Shown here: positions 36,530 to 44,289 of the stretch, piece by piece | Position numbering within the stretch: the stretch's first letter is position 1 | Layout of the letters: every line of letters starts with the position of its first letter | DNA from: CAYPPG01 sp964412555 | GTDB lineage: Bacteria > Hinthialibacterota > Hinthialibacteria > Hinthialibacterales > Hinthialibacteraceae | Length of the DNA stretch: 64,000 bases | Direction of reading: 5' to 3' | Assembly (NCBI GenBank): GCA_964412555.1 | Contig: CAYPPG010000008.1 | Location: 109,804-173,803 of the forward strand | Notes under the pieces: model-generated | Databases searched by the model: none | What the model was told of the DNA's origin: nothing | The model's input: the letters and a program-made list of their open reading frames with translations, nothing else | Program-made: the position numbers and the translations under genes

Positions 36530-36961
36530 TTACCAGCTTTTTGTCTTGAGGATGTTCCTGATGTGCTCTTCGGCTTGTTGTTCGACCAAGATGGCTTTTT
36601 GGGTTTTGGCTTCTTTGATTTTACTCATCAGTTCATGGATATCCGCCGGTTTTTCCAAAAAATCCTGCGCGCCCATTTTGATCGCCTCGATGCCGCTTTT
36701 CAAATCCGCGTGACCTGTCAGAAGCAGGACCTGTAAATCCGGCCGGTCTTTCTTGACCTGTTCCAACGTTTCCAGTCCGTTCATTTCCGGCATGACCATA
36801 TCGAGAATGATAATGTCATAGCTTTCTTTTTGTATTTTTTCAAGTGCTTCTTTCCCATTCGAAGCGCATTCTACCTTTAATCCCCGGCTTTCCAATCGCT
36901 CGGACAAAATGGCGGTAAATTCCTGTTCATCATCGACCAATAATACTTTTCCGGTTTCCAT
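36530..36961 (-). CDS. stand-alone receiver-domain response regulator
   Basis: 143 residues. Receiver domain (residues 5-120) with acidic pair VDDEQE, phosphoacceptor in IIILDMVMPEMNG, Thr in LLLTGHAD and conserved Lys in FLEKPADI. Residues 120-143 form a short helical tail with no output domain. Belongs to the operon; presumably receives phosphate from one of the kinases upstream. Confidence 0.93.
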   Translation of the reverse strand: METGKVLLVDDEQEFTAILSERLESRGLKVECASNGKEALEKIQKESYDIIILDMVMPEMNGLETLEQVKKDRPDLQVLLLTGHADLKSGIEAIKMGAQDFLEKPADIHELMSKIKEAKTQKAILVEQQAEEHIRNILKTKSW

Positions 36962-36997
36962 TTCATACTCCTTCTTTTTGAACTGGAGGTTATTCGT

Positions 36998-37696
36998 TTA
37001 TAATGAGAGGGATTCGATCGTATAGGGAAATAACAAAGTGATCGAAACTCGATTTTCTTCCAGTTGTTGAGAATGGATATCTCCTCCCACTTTCTTTATC
37101 AGGTTTTCTGTATTAGAAGAAATCGTATCCATTGATACCGATTTGTTGAGCTCACCCGTTTGAATGATGATATGAACATTCTGTTCCTGTTGTTCTATGG
37201 TAACAACTACGGTTTCTCCTTTATCCAGCTCGTGAAAGAATTTCTCCAATGATGAGAAAATCGTCATCATCATTAGATATCGGTTATTTTCAATTGTAAT
37301 GGGTATATCCGGCAACTCCGGTGATAATTGTATTCCTTTTAAAGAAGCAAATCGATTCGCAATATTTATCAGATCCGAAAGTGTTTCCACTAAATCAAAT
37401 TGGGTAATATTCTCATCGACGCTGTGAGCGAACCGATTTAAACGTCTCACAATTTGTTTGCCGCGCTGAATGTGCGATTGAGTCCGTTCCGAAATGTTAG
37501 CGATCTTTTGCGCATCGAGTGAACGTCCCTGCTTGGTGCCTTCGATAAGATCGTCCAACAGGCCGGCCATTTCATTGATGATGGCGAATACATTATTGAT
37601 TTCATGAGAAACACTGGCCGTGACTTTCCCAAAGAATTGCAAATGATTCTGCCTGGTTTCGGAATAGGAGTCGTTCATGTTTGGTTGATTCCTCAA
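36998..37696 (-). CDS. histidine-kinase-like protein with degenerate ATPase domain
   Basis: 232 residues, no membrane segment. Residues about 18-90 are a HisKA-type dimerisation domain with the phosphorylatable His in SVSHEINNVFAIINEMAGLL. The C-terminal part has the size and strand pattern of an HATPase domain, but N, G1, F and G2 boxes are not visible; only GGDIHSQQLEENRVSITLLF resembles the last strands. It may be a phosphotransfer or phosphatase protein instead of a kinase. The stop overlaps nothing downstream, while its start overlaps the upstream receiver gene by ATGA. Confidence 0.75.
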   Translation of the reverse strand: MRNQPNMNDSYSETRQNHLQFFGKVTASVSHEINNVFAIINEMAGLLDDLIEGTKQGRSLDAQKIANISERTQSHIQRGKQIVRRLNRFAHSVDENITQFDLVETLSDLINIANRFASLKGIQLSPELPDIPITIENNRYLMMMTIFSSLEKFFHELDKGETVVVTIEQQEQNVHIIIQTGELNKSVSMDTISSNTENLIKKVGGDIHSQQLEENRVSITLLFPYTIESLSL

Positions 37697-38058
37697 GCAT
37701 CCACCGCTTTTTGCATTTTGTCGATCAGTACATTGATTTGAACCGGTTTCAAAAGGTAATCGAATGCCCCTTCCCGTAAGCCTTCTGTGCTTTCTTCTTG
37801 GGATCCCCGGCCTGTCAACAAGATGATTTTCACAGCCGGTTGAACTTTCTTGATTTCTTTCATCAAATCGATCCCGCTGATCCCGGGCATTTTAACATCC
37901 AGGAGAACGACGTCGAACTGTTTTTGTTTGAGAATTTCCAGCGCCGCTTCTCCTTCCGTTACCGCCGCCGCTTCTATGCCACGAATGACCAGCCGTTCTG
38001 CCAGGGTATAGACCAATTCGGCTTCATCGTCGATGAGGAGAACTTTGAAATCTTTCAT
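37693..38058 (-). CDS. stand-alone receiver-domain response regulator
   Basis: 121 residues, receiver domain only. Acidic pair LIDDEAE, phosphoacceptor in VVLLDVKMPGISG, Thr in LLTGRGSQEE, Lys in YLLKPVQI. It overlaps both neighbours by 4 bases, indicating translational coupling with the two kinase genes. Confidence 0.94.
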   Translation of the reverse strand: MKDFKVLLIDDEAELVYTLAERLVIRGIEAAAVTEGEAALEILKQKQFDVVLLDVKMPGISGIDLMKEIKKVQPAVKIILLTGRGSQEESTEGLREGAFDYLLKPVQINVLIDKMQKAVDA

Positions 38059-39806
38059 TGTTTCATACCCGATAGTGATTGTGTGATGGGGAGAATAATC
38101 GTGAAGATTGTTCCTTCTCCCACCTTGCTTTTTACTTTTATTTCTCCGCCCAACTTACTGATAATGCCATAGGTAATCGAAAGTCCCAATCCGGTTCCGG
38201 AATCTTTTTTCGAAGTAAAAAACGGTTCAAAAATATGATCCAAGTGTTCTTCCGGTATTCCGCAGCCGTCGTCGGTAATGGTCACCTGAACGTGATTTGG
38301 ATCTGCTATTCTCATATCGATGTCGATTTTCCCTCCGTCATTTACAGCCGCAAAGGCGTTGTTGATAATATTTAAAAATACTTGTTGCAGTTGCCCGCGG
38401 TCACTTTTGATCATCGGCAAGGAATCGGAAGCGTGTATGTTGACGGACAGATCTCGAAATGTGGCTTCTTTTTCCAGAAACGAAAGAACCTCTTTTACTA
38501 AATTCTCCAGATTGACCGTTTCCAGTTCAACGTCCATATGTTTCGCAAAACCGAGGAGGCGGTGAGTGATCGTGCTGCACCGTTCCACCGATTTCGCAAT
38601 GGAATCCGTGAATTTCAATACTCGGTCTTTTTGGGGGAAGTCTTCCGAAAAGGAAACCAAATCCATTAATAACCCAGCTTTTTCATTAATAATAGCTAAC
38701 GGATTGTTGATCTCATGGGCGACTCCCGAAGCTAAGCGTCCGACAGAGGCCATCTTATTGGTATATTCCATTTCATGCATAAGAGCATTTCTTTTTTGGT
38801 CCACTTCTCGAATTCGGCTGACCATATAGGTCCACGTTGCAATGATCAAGATTAGAATCAGGAGAATGCTAATCACCAAAAAGGCGACCAATTGTCTGCG
38901 CAAGGCGAACCAACTTTTATTCAAGACCGAAGGATCCGTGATGACGATAAAAATGAACGGCGATTCATGGATGTATGTATATGTCAGAATATAAGTATTT
39001 CCATTTTGGTCTGTTTCTTCCAATATTTCTGTGTTTTCTGAATAGGGTGGTATCGGCAGGATACACTTCTCCATAACGTCGCCGTAAATTTGTGAAGGCG
39101 TCTGTAATATGCCTTCCTGATTGATCAAAAATGCGTCGCTCGAAGGTTTTAACGAATGAGATTGGATTTGCTCGTGCAGCATTTCCATATCCAGTGTGGC
39201 GCGGAGCACGAAAAAGTCGTTGTTTCTTCTCTCGTGTTTCACGGCTATCACAAAATGGGGGAAATCCCGGTATCCGGTAAACATATCACTGACGTGCACA
39301 CCGCGCAGATTGACTTCATGAAACCAGTGTTGTTCAGAATAATTCCGGTCGAGCAGGGAAAAAGGACCGATATACACAATTTGTTGCCCCTTCGAATCGA
39401 TTAAGCCGATGTCGATAAATCCTCCAAATGTCCGTTTCATGGTATTGAAAATCGTTTCCATTTTTTCCGTATTGGAAAGTTCTTCCAATGTCCGTTCCTG
39501 AACGATAAAGTTCAATGCCGCCCGCCGTTCTTCTAGAAAAAATGATAAAACCCGCTTCATATTCGATGTCATATGATAAATCGGTTGAATCATTTCCTGT
39601 TGCAAAGTTCGTTTGTATTGAGAATAATTGACCATGGTCATCACGATGAGCGGCAAAATACAGATGATCACGTGAAGAAAAACGAATGTTTTCCATGGGC
39701 GGCGATATCGCCGATAATATATATTTTTGGGATCCTTCGGCTTCGGATCGCTTTTTTGAAAAAGGGTATTGAGAATGTTTCTCATAGTCCGCCAAACGTT
39801 ATTCAA
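38055..39806 (-). CDS. membrane sensor histidine kinase (Cache-type sensor)
   Basis: 583 residues. First transmembrane helix about residues 37-60, then a periplasmic sensor of about 240 residues with Cache-like features (IDIGLIDSKGQQIVYIGPFS, DAFLINQEGILQTPS), and a second helix about 305-330 (LVAFLVISILLILILIIATW). The His box is GVAHEINNPLAIINEKAGLL. The catalytic domain is complete: NIINNAF (N box), DDGCGIPEE (G1), IFEPFFTSK (F) and GTGLGLSI (G2). Small-molecule sensing with cytosolic phosphotransfer. Overlaps the fusion gene upstream by 8 bases. Confidence 0.95.
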   Translation of the reverse strand: MNNVWRTMRNILNTLFQKSDPKPKDPKNIYYRRYRRPWKTFVFLHVIICILPLIVMTMVNYSQYKRTLQQEMIQPIYHMTSNMKRVLSFFLEERRAALNFIVQERTLEELSNTEKMETIFNTMKRTFGGFIDIGLIDSKGQQIVYIGPFSLLDRNYSEQHWFHEVNLRGVHVSDMFTGYRDFPHFVIAVKHERRNNDFFVLRATLDMEMLHEQIQSHSLKPSSDAFLINQEGILQTPSQIYGDVMEKCILPIPPYSENTEILEETDQNGNTYILTYTYIHESPFIFIVITDPSVLNKSWFALRRQLVAFLVISILLILILIIATWTYMVSRIREVDQKRNALMHEMEYTNKMASVGRLASGVAHEINNPLAIINEKAGLLMDLVSFSEDFPQKDRVLKFTDSIAKSVERCSTITHRLLGFAKHMDVELETVNLENLVKEVLSFLEKEATFRDLSVNIHASDSLPMIKSDRGQLQQVFLNIINNAFAAVNDGGKIDIDMRIADPNHVQVTITDDGCGIPEEHLDHIFEPFFTSKKDSGTGLGLSITYGIISKLGGEIKVKSKVGEGTIFTIILPITQSLSGMKQ

Positions 39807-41028
39807 AGTCGGTTGTTTCTGAGGATGTCATCTTTTCCTGAATTTTTTGATATGCTTTTTTCATCGTTTGGGAAAGTTTGTCGATTTCGACCGGTTTTTC
39901 CAAATAGGCGAAGGCGCCCAGATCTTCTGCAATCATTCGATCTTTTTGCGATCCATGCCCCGTCAAAATAATGACTTCGACATTGGGATGTTCTTTTTTT
40001 AGTTGGCGAAGAACATCGATCCCATGAATGCCCGGCATCATCAAGTCCAGAACGACGACATCCGGTTCGTCATTTTTCACAAAGGACAACGCCTGTTCAC
40101 CGTCATAAACCACCTGCGGCTGGAAATCCCGCATTTGCAGCCGTTCCGAAAGCGTAAGCACAAATTCCTTTTCATCATCCACCAATAAGACTTTTGGATG
40201 CACGTCAAAAATATATCTGTCCTTCGGTTGTTGTTGGTCGGTGCCGATTCGTATTTCCACGTTTTTCACTCCTTCGACGTTTTGGGCTAATTCTTTCAAT
40301 TTTTCTTGCAGTTTCTCTCTTCGCCATCGGAATTCTTTGACAGTGATCAACACATGGCCTTGATCGCATGTCACCTCGTAATGATAACCGTTTTCAGCTA
40401 ACGTCACATTGACCTTCGAAGCAAGAACAAAATCCTCGATGATCTGGTCCATGTTTTCAGGAGTTTGCGCTTTGATTTTGCTTTCATTGTCACAAATCAA
40501 TTGAACGGCATCGTCCAGTGCAAATTCATGAAGTGGAATTTTTAGGTCATACAAGCGCTTATCCCACGGTCCGAAATTGAAAAGGTACTGTGTCCAGCGG
40601 TAACTTTCGATGTCGTTCTTTTCGATTTGGGATTCTGCTTTTTTTTCGGAAATTCCGGTTTCTTGCATTGCCGTTTTGATCCTGTCTTCTCGATTGGCCA
40701 CAATGCAAACGCGCAAAATGTTGTTCAAGTATTTAGGAAGAAGATGTCCTGCAAAACCGTGATAGACCAAATTGTCTGTCCGAAGATATTCCGCAAAGGC
40801 TGCTTGAATATAGGCAACGCATTGTTCTTTTTCGTGGGTGAGATTGTTTAAAAAAGATGGAGCTCCATGCATGGCACGATCTAATTTCTGATAGGGGATT
40901 TGGTAATCCGTTTCGGCTTTCTGTAAAATTTCCTCACCTATTTTCTGATAGCCGAGTTTTTGAGCGATTTTTTCGGTAATTTGATCCCCATGACAAAATG
41001 ACGCGCTGAAAATTGTGATAATCGGCAT
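39799..41028 (-). CDS. cytidylate-kinase-like / BON-like / receiver fusion protein
   Basis: 409 residues. Residues 1-200 resemble the cytidylate-kinase-like group (PF13189): ITIFSASFCHGDQITEKIAQKLG, here shortened in notation as ITIFSASF..KIAQKLG, then YHGFAGHLLP, VCIVANREDRI and DIESYRW. The P-loop has no Lys, so nucleotide phosphorylation is doubtful. Residues about 208-270 look like a BON-type alpha/beta module. Residues about 282-395 are a complete receiver: LLVDDEKE, VVVLDLMMPGIHG, ILTGHGS, YLEKPVEI. First gene of the operon. Its role is unknown; binding of a nucleotide or lipid signal coupled to phosphorelay is one possibility. Confidence 0.82.
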   Translation of the reverse strand: MPIITIFSASFCHGDQITEKIAQKLGYQKIGEEILQKAETDYQIPYQKLDRAMHGAPSFLNNLTHEKEQCVAYIQAAFAEYLRTDNLVYHGFAGHLLPKYLNNILRVCIVANREDRIKTAMQETGISEKKAESQIEKNDIESYRWTQYLFNFGPWDKRLYDLKIPLHEFALDDAVQLICDNESKIKAQTPENMDQIIEDFVLASKVNVTLAENGYHYEVTCDQGHVLITVKEFRWRREKLQEKLKELAQNVEGVKNVEIRIGTDQQQPKDRYIFDVHPKVLLVDDEKEFVLTLSERLQMRDFQPQVVYDGEQALSFVKNDEPDVVVLDLMMPGIHGIDVLRQLKKEHPNVEVIILTGHGSQKDRMIAEDLGAFAYLEKPVEIDKLSQTMKKAYQKIQEKMTSSETTDFE

Positions 41029-41457
41029 GGTTTACTCCTATTTGTGCCCATTCTCTGAAAATGAGCAAAGACCTTTTATAAAAATCCTTTTTCAAAACGT
41101 TTCATTTTCGCTTGTTATGTATTTGGCATTTTATCACAAGTCCATGTTTCTTTGCAGACCAATTTACAAAATCTGGATAAAAATCTATCCTTCTTTAGGA
41201 GTTGTTCATGGTGAGCAACCCTTATTTATTGGAATATTCTATTTCGAATAATGCTGTGAAATTGACGTATATTGCTTGACACTTCCCTATGGTTTCTGGA
41301 AGAATGCCGGAAACGAGGGGGTTGTCCATCGCACTTAATGATTTTGCTTTCTTGATAGAGCCTTGAGATATAGTTATTTTGACAACTATTACTCTGGTTT
41401 GTAAATCGGGTCAAAATTGTTTAGATATCCGAATCGTTGAAAAGTGGGGTTTGTTTC
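41029..41457. other. divergent intergenic region between signalling operon and SulP gene
   Basis: 429 bases without a supportable gene. On the plus strand TTGACA at 41379-41384 is followed after 17 bases by TAAATC at 41402, a weak promoter candidate for SulP. The minus-strand operon promoter must lie here as well, but no strong match is visible. The stretch is AT-rich. Confidence 0.4.
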
Positions 41458-43656
41458 ATGATTACGCGCATTTTCCCGTTTTTGCTTTGGTTTCGAAAAT
41501 ATAACGCTTCCATATTACAAGCGGATTTTATCGCCGGTCTCAACGTCGCCTTAGTCTTGATTCCTCAATCGATGGCATATGCTCAACTGGCCGGCTTGCC
41601 GGTTTATTACGGCCTGTATGCATCCTTTCTTCCTCCCATGCTTGCGGCGATGTTCGGCTCTAGCAATCAGCTGGCGACGGGACCTGTAGCGGTAGTTTCG
41701 CTCATGACTGCTGCCGCTTTAGAGCCGCTTGCCACTCAGGGAAGTGAAGGGTATATCGCATATGCAATCCTTCTGGCTTTGCTTGTTGGGATTTTCCAAT
41801 TTCTGTTGGGGATTTTTCGGCTTGGGGTCATCGTGAATTTTCTCTCGCATCCGGTTGTTCATGGTTTCACGAATGCCGCCGCTTTGATTATTGCAACCTC
41901 ACAACTTTCCAAGATATTCGGGGTTTCAGTGGACAAAGCGGAACATCATTATGAAACGATCCTTCGAGTCCTTCATTCCGCCTGGTACTATACCCATTGG
42001 CCGACTTTTTTCATGTCCGCCCTGGCGTTCACCATCATGTTTACCATGAAGAAATATACGCCAAAAATACCGAATGTGTTGGTGGCGGTCGTGGTGACCA
42101 CGCTGCTTTCCTGGTCGATGGGATTTCGCAATGTGGAACAAATCTCTCTTGAAGCCATTCCCAATCCGCAGGTCAAGGTAGAAATACAAGAATATAACGA
42201 AGCCGTCGCTACCCAAAAGGAATTGAGTGAAGAACGAGCCAGTTTATCTGCTGAACTTCAGAAACTCAAAGAAGAAAAAGGCATTCATTCCCCTGAAGTG
42301 ATCCAACTACGCGGACGAATCTCCATTTTGAATCTTCATATCGAAGAGGGTCAGTCGCTGATCCACCAACATCGTCAACAAATCCGCCGTTTTCTTTTTA
42401 TCAAGCGGGAAACGGATTCTTCACAACCGGTTTTTTACTTGCAGGATGAAGAAAAAGAATCTACGGATGGCTCTATATGGCGTCTAAAAGTCGGAAATCA
42501 AACTCTGGATTCAAGTCAACTGACAATGACGGCCGGTGGAGATGTTGTGGGTACAATTCCGCAAGGCTTACCCAGTTTGAAAATCCCGCTTATCAACTGG
42601 TCGATTATCATGCAGTTGTTTCCCATGGCGATTATCATTTCCATTCTCGGCTTTATGGAAGCCATTTCCATTGCCAAAGCGATGGCGTCCAGAACCGGCC
42701 AGCGGTTGGATCCGAATCAAGAGTTGATCGGGCAGGGGATCGCGAATATCGCCGGTTCTTTCAATCAAAGCTACGCGGTATCCGGATCGTTCTCCCGTTC
42801 TGCGGTGAACATACAGGCTGGAGCTATTACCGGTATGTCGAGTGTGTTCACGAGTTGCTTTGTCGTCATTGTTTTGTTGTTTTTCACTCCTTTGCTTTAT
42901 TATTTGCCGCAAGGTGTTTTGGCTGCAATCATCATGATGGCGGTGATCGGATTGATCGACTTTTCATCGGTTCTTCATGCGTGGCATGTACAGAAAACCG
43001 ATGGATTGATTTCCATTATCACTTTTGTGGGAACTTTGATGTTTGCTCCCCATTTGGAAAGAGGTATTTTTATTGGAGTGATTCTCTCGTTGAGTGTGGC
43101 TCTCTATCGGCATATGAGACCGGAACTGGTTTTATTGTCGAAACATCCCGATGGCAGTTTTCGCAATGCCCAACGATGGAATCTTCAGCAATGTAAATAT
43201 ATCGCGGTTATTCGCTTCCATGGTTCTCTATTTTTCGCCAATGCCAGTTATCTGGAAGATAAGATACTGGAGCTCGTTTCCTCCATGCGGGAATTGAAAC
43301 ATGTCTTGATTGTCGGGAATGCCATCAACGAATTGGACGCGACTGGGGAAGAAATTCTTTCGAAACTGGTGGATCGTCTTCATGAGGCCGGATATGAAGT
43401 GTCGATTAGCGGGATGAATGATTCCATTATTGAAATCATGAAGAAAACGCCGCTGTATCAAAAAATCGGGGAGAAAAACCTATTTCGGAATGTAAGTGGA
43501 GCCATTCATGTCATTCATGCCAAATCCCACGAAGATTCCACAGAACGGGAGTGCCCCTTATTGGTAGCCCGTATCAAAGATTTCAAACCGTGGGCGGTGC
43601 ATCCCGATGTGAAACAAAAAATGGCCGCATTCGAAGAGAGCAAGGGATCAGAATAA
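41458..43656 (+). CDS. SulP family anion transporter with coiled-coil insertion and STAS domain
   Basis: 732 residues from the ATG at 41458 (an upstream TTG frame start is less likely). SulP signature VALVLIPQSMAYAQLAGLP then YYGLYASFLPP, and LATGPVAVVSLMTA. Residues about 225-350 are an unusual insertion with Glu/Lys/Gln-rich heptads (ELSEERASLSAELQKLKEE) between membrane segments. The transport core resumes at VVGTIPQGLPSL. A C-terminal STAS domain covers about residues 570-700 (IAVIRFHGSLFFANASYLED). Transports sulfate, bicarbonate or a related anion. Divergent from the signalling operon. Confidence 0.93.
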   Translation: MITRIFPFLLWFRKYNASILQADFIAGLNVALVLIPQSMAYAQLAGLPVYYGLYASFLPPMLAAMFGSSNQLATGPVAVVSLMTAAALEPLATQGSEGYIAYAILLALLVGIFQFLLGIFRLGVIVNFLSHPVVHGFTNAAALIIATSQLSKIFGVSVDKAEHHYETILRVLHSAWYYTHWPTFFMSALAFTIMFTMKKYTPKIPNVLVAVVVTTLLSWSMGFRNVEQISLEAIPNPQVKVEIQEYNEAVATQKELSEERASLSAELQKLKEEKGIHSPEVIQLRGRISILNLHIEEGQSLIHQHRQQIRRFLFIKRETDSSQPVFYLQDEEKESTDGSIWRLKVGNQTLDSSQLTMTAGGDVVGTIPQGLPSLKIPLINWSIIMQLFPMAIIISILGFMEAISIAKAMASRTGQRLDPNQELIGQGIANIAGSFNQSYAVSGSFSRSAVNIQAGAITGMSSVFTSCFVVIVLLFFTPLLYYLPQGVLAAIIMMAVIGLIDFSSVLHAWHVQKTDGLISIITFVGTLMFAPHLERGIFIGVILSLSVALYRHMRPELVLLSKHPDGSFRNAQRWNLQQCKYIAVIRFHGSLFFANASYLEDKILELVSSMRELKHVLIVGNAINELDATGEEILSKLVDRLHEAGYEVSISGMNDSIIEIMKKTPLYQKIGEKNLFRNVSGAIHVIHAKSHEDSTERECPLLVARIKDFKPWAVHPDVKQKMAAFEESKGSE

Positions 43657-43797
43657 AATAAATGAAAAATTCTTCATTCTGTAATAGAGTTTTACGCCAT
43701 CTAATCATGAGAAAATCGGATTATTGTCTTTATAATAAAATTAAAGCGTAACCTTTGAATATAATCGGCCGTTTTTTTCATCGTCCTAAACTGAAGA

Positions 43798-44016
43798 TTA
43801 TGCTGTCGTTGTTTCGATCTTACCGGGAATTTTACTGAGAATAAGTTGCGTAAGTTCCACTTTGTTGCTGGCATTGTCTATGTCTATACCAACTAAGTTG
43901 CCGTCTGCATCATAATCCAGAATGATTCCTTCAGAGATTTCACGACTTTCAACACTTGGACGTTCTAATAGATCAATATATAGCGAATTCGTTTCCGGAT
44001 AATAATTCAATTTCAT
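43798..44016 (-). CDS. DUF2283 family protein
   Basis: 72 residues matching DUF2283: MKLNYYPETNSLYIDLLERP, then EGIILDYDADGNLVGIDIDN. These small proteins are often found beside DUF4258 or other toxin-like genes and are suspected antitoxins. No partner gene is visible on either side. Start at the ATG at 44016; the region before it contains no longer extension of this family. Confidence 0.85.
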   Translation of the reverse strand: MKLNYYPETNSLYIDLLERPSVESREISEGIILDYDADGNLVGIDIDNASNKVELTQLILSKIPGKIETTTA

Positions 44017-44064
44017 GGTTTAAAACCTCGATCTGGAAATGCATTGTGATTGTGTAACAGGCTC

Positions 44065-44093
44065 TTGACTTTTTTGATTCAAATGAGTCTAAT
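44065..44093 (+). promoter_or_regulatory. strong sigma70-like promoter
   Basis: TTGACT (44065-44070), a 17-base spacer, and TCTAAT (44088-44093): five of six matches in each box. The predicted start near 44100 is immediately followed by a terminator-like hairpin and is about 190 bases before the glmU-like gene. Confidence 0.55.
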
Positions 44094-44103
44094 ATGTTTT
44101 TTT

Positions 44104-44131
44104 GGGCCGAATCTTTCTTCGGGCCGTTTTT
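44104..44131 (+). terminator. terminator-like hairpin at the start of the transcript
   Basis: GGCCGAA pairs with TTCGG(G)CC with one bulged G, loop TCTTTC, followed by GTTTTT. It lies within 30 bases of the predicted start of the promoter at 44065-44093. It could be a 5' stabilising hairpin, an attenuator, or the end of read-through transcription from SulP. The rest of 44132-44289 holds no gene. Confidence 0.45.
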
Positions 44132-44289
44132 ATGTGAAGGAGCCAACACAAACTCTGAGTATCTTCCAGTTTGATTGTCTTTTTGGCAGTGGCCCTTTCC
44201 AATCTTTCTCAAAATGCTACTGAATCATTGAGGCATACATTTAACGATCTCAGTCATTTGAGTTTATAAAGTATATAACTATCGATAGA

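Noticed and set aside
39799..41028. Genuine cytidylate kinase (cmk) gene
   Set aside because: The P-loop lacks the expected Lys and the protein continues into BON-like and receiver domains; a housekeeping CMP kinase role is not supported.
41015..41251. 78-residue plus-strand frame in the region before SulP
   Set aside because: No ribosome binding site; it starts inside the fusion gene on the other strand; aromatic-rich AT-biased translation typical of noncoding DNA.
43973..44212. 79-residue minus-strand frame upstream of DUF2283
   Set aside because: It overlaps the well-supported DUF2283 gene and covers a promoter and hairpin; no protein-like features.
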